Assembly (NCBI GenBank): GCA_030667725.1
Contig: DAOUVH010000002.1
Coordinates: forward strand, 1-19,894
Direction: 5' to 3'
Length of the DNA stretch: 19,894 nt
DNA from: Candidatus Cloacimonadota bacterium
Lineage (GTDB): Bacteria; Cloacimonadota; Cloacimonadia; Cloacimonadales; TCS61
This document shows positions 16,873-19,894 of the stretch, piece by piece; within the stretch, counting starts at the first letter, position 1; every line of letters starts with the position of its first letter. The translations under genes and the position numbers were made by a program. The notes beneath the pieces were generated by a model, which was not told where the DNA came from, did no database searches, and saw nothing but the letters and a program-made list of their open reading frames with translations.

Positions 16873-17871
16873 ATGAAAATAGAATTTATAAAAGATTTAT
16901 CGGGTATGATTGAATCAGGTGATAATCAAGTCTATATCATCGATTCCAACGTCTATAATCTTTATAAGAAACTATTTCATTCAATCAAAGATCATTCATT
17001 AATCTTTATTTACGAAGCTAACGAACAAACTAAGAATTTTGATTCACTTCAAAGAATATATAATTTCCTTTATGCAAATAACATTAATAGAAACAGTATA
17101 ATTTATGGTATTGGAGGTGGAATTACAACCGATATAACTGCTTTTGCTGCTTCCACATATAAACGTGGTTGCCGTTTGATTCTAATTCCCTCAACTCTAT
17201 TAGGAATGGTAGATGCATCTATTGGTGGTAAAACGGGAATCAATTATTACAATATTAAAAATGGAATTGGAAGTTTTTACACTGCCGAGAAGGTTATCAT
17301 TAATACAAATTTCATCAAGACTCAACCGAAAGCTGATTACAGGGATGGTTTTGTAGAAATTGTGAAGATGTCATTCTTACAGCAATCAAATTTGCATAAA
17401 GTTCTTTCAGAACAGCAAAATATTGAGGATATCATCAAGGAAGCAATCAGCACAAAAATGGAAATGTGCCGTAATGATTTACACGACAAATCATCTAGAA
17501 GATTATTGAATTTAGGGCATACTTTCGGGCATATTTTAGAGTCAATTTCAAATTATGAAATCTCACACGGAACTGCAGTTGCAATCGGTATTCGTGCAGC
17601 AGCAAGATTCAGTTTGCAAAAAAGTTTTATCGATAATACTATCTACAGTCAGATTGAAAATACATTGAATAAATTTGAACTTCCTGCAACTTTCTTGGCT
17701 AAATATCTACCTCAACTTTTAGAAAATGGGATCTCCATTCTGAAGCAGGATAAAAAAGCAGATGATAAAATTAATCTCATTTTATTTAAGGGATTACAAA
17801 ATCTAATTGTTTTTAGAACAGAAGATTGTATTGAAGTAATCAATATTCTTAGAGAGTTTGCTAATGCTTAA
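16873..17871 (+). CDS. 3-dehydroquinate synthase (AroB)-family sugar phosphate cyclase
   Basis: A 332-residue NAD- and zinc-dependent enzyme of the sugar phosphate cyclase family. The nucleotide region has GIGGGITTDITAF (Gly81, Asp87). STLLGMVDASIGGKTGIN is the family signature. Predicted zinc ligands are Glu162 in VEIVK, His216 in LNLGHTFGH and His232 in HGTAVAIG; the 16-residue distance between the histidines fits. The segment between Glu162 and His216 is 54 residues against 63 in E. coli AroB as I recall it, and the usual DExExGLR before LNLGH reads DLHDKSSRR. The enzyme is therefore divergent. It may be the cell's dehydroquinate synthase or may make another cyclitol for the glycan. It lies two bases after the flippase and overlaps the next gene, away from any shikimate gene in view. 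Confidence 0.82.
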   Translation: MKIEFIKDLSGMIESGDNQVYIIDSNVYNLYKKLFHSIKDHSLIFIYEANEQTKNFDSLQRIYNFLYANNINRNSIIYGIGGGITTDITAFAASTYKRGCRLILIPSTLLGMVDASIGGKTGINYYNIKNGIGSFYTAEKVIINTNFIKTQPKADYRDGFVEIVKMSFLQQSNLHKVLSEQQNIEDIIKEAISTKMEMCRNDLHDKSSRRLLNLGHTFGHILESISNYEISHGTAVAIGIRAAARFSLQKSFIDNTIYSQIENTLNKFELPATFLAKYLPQLLENGISILKQDKKADDKINLILFKGLQNLIVFRTEDCIEVINILREFANA

Positions 17872-18814
17872 ACACAAATATACAAAAGCACAAAATTTGC
17901 AATATGTCTTATCAATTCCAATTAGTCTATATCAAATATTCACCCCCCGTCTAAAACGTAAAAATGGTATCAGTGTGATGATACGCGTGCGTGATGAAGA
18001 GGAATGGATCGCGAAATCGTTGCTTTCTCTGAATGAATTTGCAGATGAAGTCGTGATTGTGAACAATAATTCATGTGATGATACTCTAAAAGAAATTAAA
18101 AGAGTAAAAAGCAAACTTAAATATAGATTAATAGTAGAAGATGAGCCTTCGGATGACATTTGTAAAGTTAGTAATCATGCGCTTAATCTAACATCATATA
18201 GATGGATTTTCAGGTGGGATTCAGATTTTATTGCTTATACTTCAGGTGAAAGGAATATCAAATTACTACGTGAATATCTTCTTAATTTGAATCCCAGAAA
18301 ACATTACCTGATCTTTCCATTAACTTTCAGCTTTGCAGGAGATCTATTTCATGTAAAAATCGGCAGTGAAACGAATTCAGAAGGTTATATACATACTTGG
18401 CATTCCCAATTGAAATATGTAAAAAAGGGTAAATTTGAATCTTTACAAATTCCATTTTTCTTTAAAATCAAGAGATTAAAGGATATTTACTTTGTTCATA
18501 TTGGAAGTGCAAAATCAATTAAAAAATTGTTGTATCGTTTTTTCTGGCTTTTTTGGCAAAAGGAATTGGATAAGTATGAAAGAATTGATGATTATATAGC
18601 CCAGGTGTCAAAGAAAAAATGGAATGGACTTTCACCAGAAAAAATTGCAATTGCTAAATTTCGAGAATTGATACTTCCTTTAAGAAAGTATAATGTTAAC
18701 GAATTTGGAATATATCCGGAAATAATGAGTGATGATGTCTCTACTCCTAAATTTAGAATGATTTACAAAAATGGTGAACCCTTCAGTAGAACTGATTTTC
18801 TAGATTACAATTAA
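17864..18814 (+). CDS. GT2-type (GT-A fold) glycosyltransferase
   Basis: A 316-residue glycosyltransferase of the family-2 type. The start of the GT-A domain is GISVMIRVRDEEEWIAKSLLSL, followed by DEVVIVNNNSCDDTL. The metal-binding DxD is WDSDF with Asp119 and Asp121. The C-terminal half is lysine-rich and has an amphipathic segment KKLLYRFFWLFWQKEL that may touch the membrane. ATG 17864 is preferred: it has AGAGAG (17851-17856) 7 bases upstream and overlaps the AroB-like stop by eight bases. An in-frame TTG at 17858 would give two more residues but has no support. It is the last rightward gene and converges on msrC after a 37-base gap with no clear terminator. The donor is unknown. Confidence 0.85.
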   Translation: MLKHKYTKAQNLQYVLSIPISLYQIFTPRLKRKNGISVMIRVRDEEEWIAKSLLSLNEFADEVVIVNNNSCDDTLKEIKRVKSKLKYRLIVEDEPSDDICKVSNHALNLTSYRWIFRWDSDFIAYTSGERNIKLLREYLLNLNPRKHYLIFPLTFSFAGDLFHVKIGSETNSEGYIHTWHSQLKYVKKGKFESLQIPFFFKIKRLKDIYFVHIGSAKSIKKLLYRFFWLFWQKELDKYERIDDYIAQVSKKKWNGLSPEKIAIAKFRELILPLRKYNVNEFGIYPEIMSDDVSTPKFRMIYKNGEPFSRTDFLDYN

Positions 18815-18851
18815 TCAATAGTTTTGTATAGAGTTACATAGTGAAATAATA

Positions 18852-19310
18852 TTATTTGTAGATCATTCTCCCGATCTTTTCCAGATATTTAGCATCAATT
18901 TCATCGAATGAATCTAACTCTTTGCTGTCCACATCCATCACAGCTACAATTTCATTATCCTTGTATATTGGAATTACAATCTCAGAAGTAGAGCGACTAT
19001 CACAAGCGATATGTCCGGCAAATTTGTGAACATCAGGGATAATTTGCGTTTTCTTCTGATCTATAGCTGCCCAACACACTCCAGTGTGTTTAGGTAAAAC
19101 CAGACACGCAACACTACCCTGATAACAGCATACGGTTAGTTCTCCATCCACCAAACGATAAAATCCCGTCCAAAAATAGTAGTTGAATTTGTGATGTAAA
19201 ACAGCAGCAATTGTGCTCATGCAAGCCAAAGGATCGTTTGTCTTTTTGATTAATTCTTCAATCTGGATGATAACTCGCTTATATCTTTCTGCTTTTCTAT
19301 TCTTATCCAT
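18852..19310 (-). CDS. msrC: Free methionine-(R)-sulfoxide reductase (GAF domain)
   Basis: A 152-residue single GAF-domain enzyme that reduces free methionine-R-sulfoxide in the cytoplasm as part of oxidative repair. The three family cysteines are present: Cys69 in VACLVLP, Cys79 in TGVCWAA and Cys103 in GHIACDS. Their spacing (10 and 24) equals that of E. coli Cys84, Cys94 and Cys118. DVHKFAGHIACDSRSTSEIV is the diagnostic signature. GVCW replaces the more common GVCG. AGAAGG (19316-19321) lies 5 bases before the ATG. It follows an ABC exporter gene by 26 bases on the same strand and is probably co-transcribed. It is unrelated to the polysaccharide genes and marks the right boundary of that locus. 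Confidence 0.95.
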   Translation of the reverse strand: MDKNRKAERYKRVIIQIEELIKKTNDPLACMSTIAAVLHHKFNYYFWTGFYRLVDGELTVCCYQGSVACLVLPKHTGVCWAAIDQKKTQIIPDVHKFAGHIACDSRSTSEIVIPIYKDNEIVAVMDVDSKELDSFDEIDAKYLEKIGRMIYK

Positions 19311-19336
19311 TGTTACCTTCTCTTGTACACCATAAT

Positions 19337-19894
19337 TTACAGGATCATATTCTTAGTATAAAGATTGTAATAATAATCTTTCTTTTCCATCAATTCATCA
19401 TGAGTTCCCAGCTCCACAATCTTGCCCTCATTGATTACATAAAGCAGATCAGCCTTACGAACAGTGGACAGGCGATGAGCGATGATGATAGTCGTTCTAT
19501 TCTGCGAAAGTTCTTCCATAGCTTTCTGGATAAAAGCTTCCGATTCGGTATCCAGAGATGACGTAGCTTCATCAAAAATAAGAATTGGTGGATTTTTGAG
19601 GAAAGCTCTAGCAATTGAAATCCTTTGTTTCTGACCACCAGAGAGTTTTACCCCGCGCTCACCAGTGAGAGTATCGAATCTTTCAGGAAGTGATTGGATA
19701 AAATCTAGTATATTGGCTTTACGAGCAGCTTCTATCACCTCTTCTTCGTTGGCTTTGGGATTTCCATAAATTATATTCTCACGGATCGTTGTATCGAATA
19801 AAAATACATTTTGCTGAACAATACCAATATTTTCTCGTAATGATTCTTGAGTGAGATCCATAATATTATTTCCATCAATAGAAATCGATCCAGC
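19337..19894 (-). CDS. ABC exporter, ATPase domain (N-terminal part beyond window edge)
   Basis: The visible 185 codons are the end of the nucleotide-binding domain of an ABC exporter. The reading frame continues past an internal ATG (19861) to the window edge with [11 protein letters not shown], the segment that follows Walker A, so the gene starts outside. Seen in order: the Q-loop region [19 protein letters not shown], the signature LSGGQ (19645-19631), Walker B with [13 protein letters not shown], and the H-loop IAHRLSTV, then the typical VELGTHDEL tail. The sequence style is that of MsbA/LmrA-type half-transporters with a fused membrane domain, which would lie upstream. The substrate (lipid, drug or peptide) cannot be judged from this part. 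A role in exporting this locus's glycan is possible but unsupported, since it lies in another transcription unit with msrC. Confidence 0.93.
   Translation of the reverse strand, partial: AGSISIDGNNIMDLTQESLRENIGIVQQNVFLFDTTIRENIIYGNPKANEEEVIEAARKANILDFIQSLPERFDTLTGERGVKLSGGQKQRISIARAFLKNPPILIFDEATSSLDTESEAFIQKAMEELSQNRTTIIIAHRLSTVRKADLLYVINEGKIVELGTHDELMEKKDYYYNLYTKNMIL

Noticed and set aside
17858..17860. TTG as start of the GT2 gene
   Set aside because: ATG 17864 is in the same frame, is better spaced from AGAGAG and is a stronger start codon.
17943..17948. C6 run in the GT2 gene as a slippage site
   Set aside because: Only six bases long and shorter than tracts usually unstable; noted but not supported as regulatory.
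18846..18857. Palindrome AATAATATTATT in the gap between the GT2 gene and msrC as a bidirectional terminator
   Set aside because: It is short, made only of A and T, has no loop or GC stem, and such palindromes are expected by chance in this DNA.
19861..19861. Internal ATG as the start of the ABC ATPase
   Set aside because: The frame continues upstream with conserved [11 protein letters not shown] residues to the window edge, and Walker A is still missing, so the gene starts outside.
1..19894. CRISPR array, tRNA, insertion sequence or integrase
   Set aside because: No regularly spaced repeats, cloverleaf-like sequence, terminal inverted repeats or transposase motifs were found on reading both strands.

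Overview
The window is a surface-polysaccharide biosynthesis locus from an AT-rich bacterium, flanked by unrelated housekeeping genes. Several features suggest the Bacteroidota/FCB superphylum or a related candidate phylum such as Cloacimonadota: a secreted beta-propeller protein with a C-terminal sorting-type domain, a DUF7033-type deacetylase-like protein beside glycosyltransferases, a low-GC coding style and many genes with weak ribosome binding sites. The phylum is an inference; no RNA gene or marker fixes it.

Layout. 1-2361 (minus): pyruvate, phosphate dikinase, cut at its C-terminus by the window edge. 2566-2985 (plus): a small PCC/DUF296-domain protein, divergent from ppdK. 3095-14503 (plus): eight tightly packed genes. 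They are a deacetylase-fold protein with lost catalytic motifs, two GT4 glycosyltransferases, a polyprenyl-phosphate sugar-1-phosphate transferase, a PorZ-like double-propeller protein, a third GT4, an apparently intact polysaccharide deacetylase and a fourth GT4. 14507-15268 (minus): a class I methyltransferase. 15368-18814 (plus): a Wzx flippase, an AroB-family cyclase and a GT2-type transferase. 18852-19894 (minus): free methionine-R-sulfoxide reductase and, upstream of it, an ABC exporter ATPase cut by the window edge.

How it fits together. The initiating transferase loads the first sugar phosphate on undecaprenyl phosphate. Four GT4 enzymes and one GT2 enzyme extend the chain, the deacetylase and methyltransferase may decorate it, and the flippase moves it across the inner membrane. 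No Wzy polymerase, chain-length regulator, exporter or ligase is present.

The most interesting gene is the propeller protein at 8559-10934. Its size, signal peptide, propeller repeats and C-terminal beta-sandwich match PorZ, the type IX secretion component known in Porphyromonas gingivalis to bind A-LPS and hand it to the PorU sortase. Its position between the initiating transferase and a glycosyltransferase suggests that here the glycan and its receptor are genetically coupled. The gene also carries an eight-base G tract, conspicuous in this AT-rich DNA.

No tRNA, rRNA, CRISPR array, insertion sequence or integrase was seen. No stretch longer than 300 bases lacks a gene.
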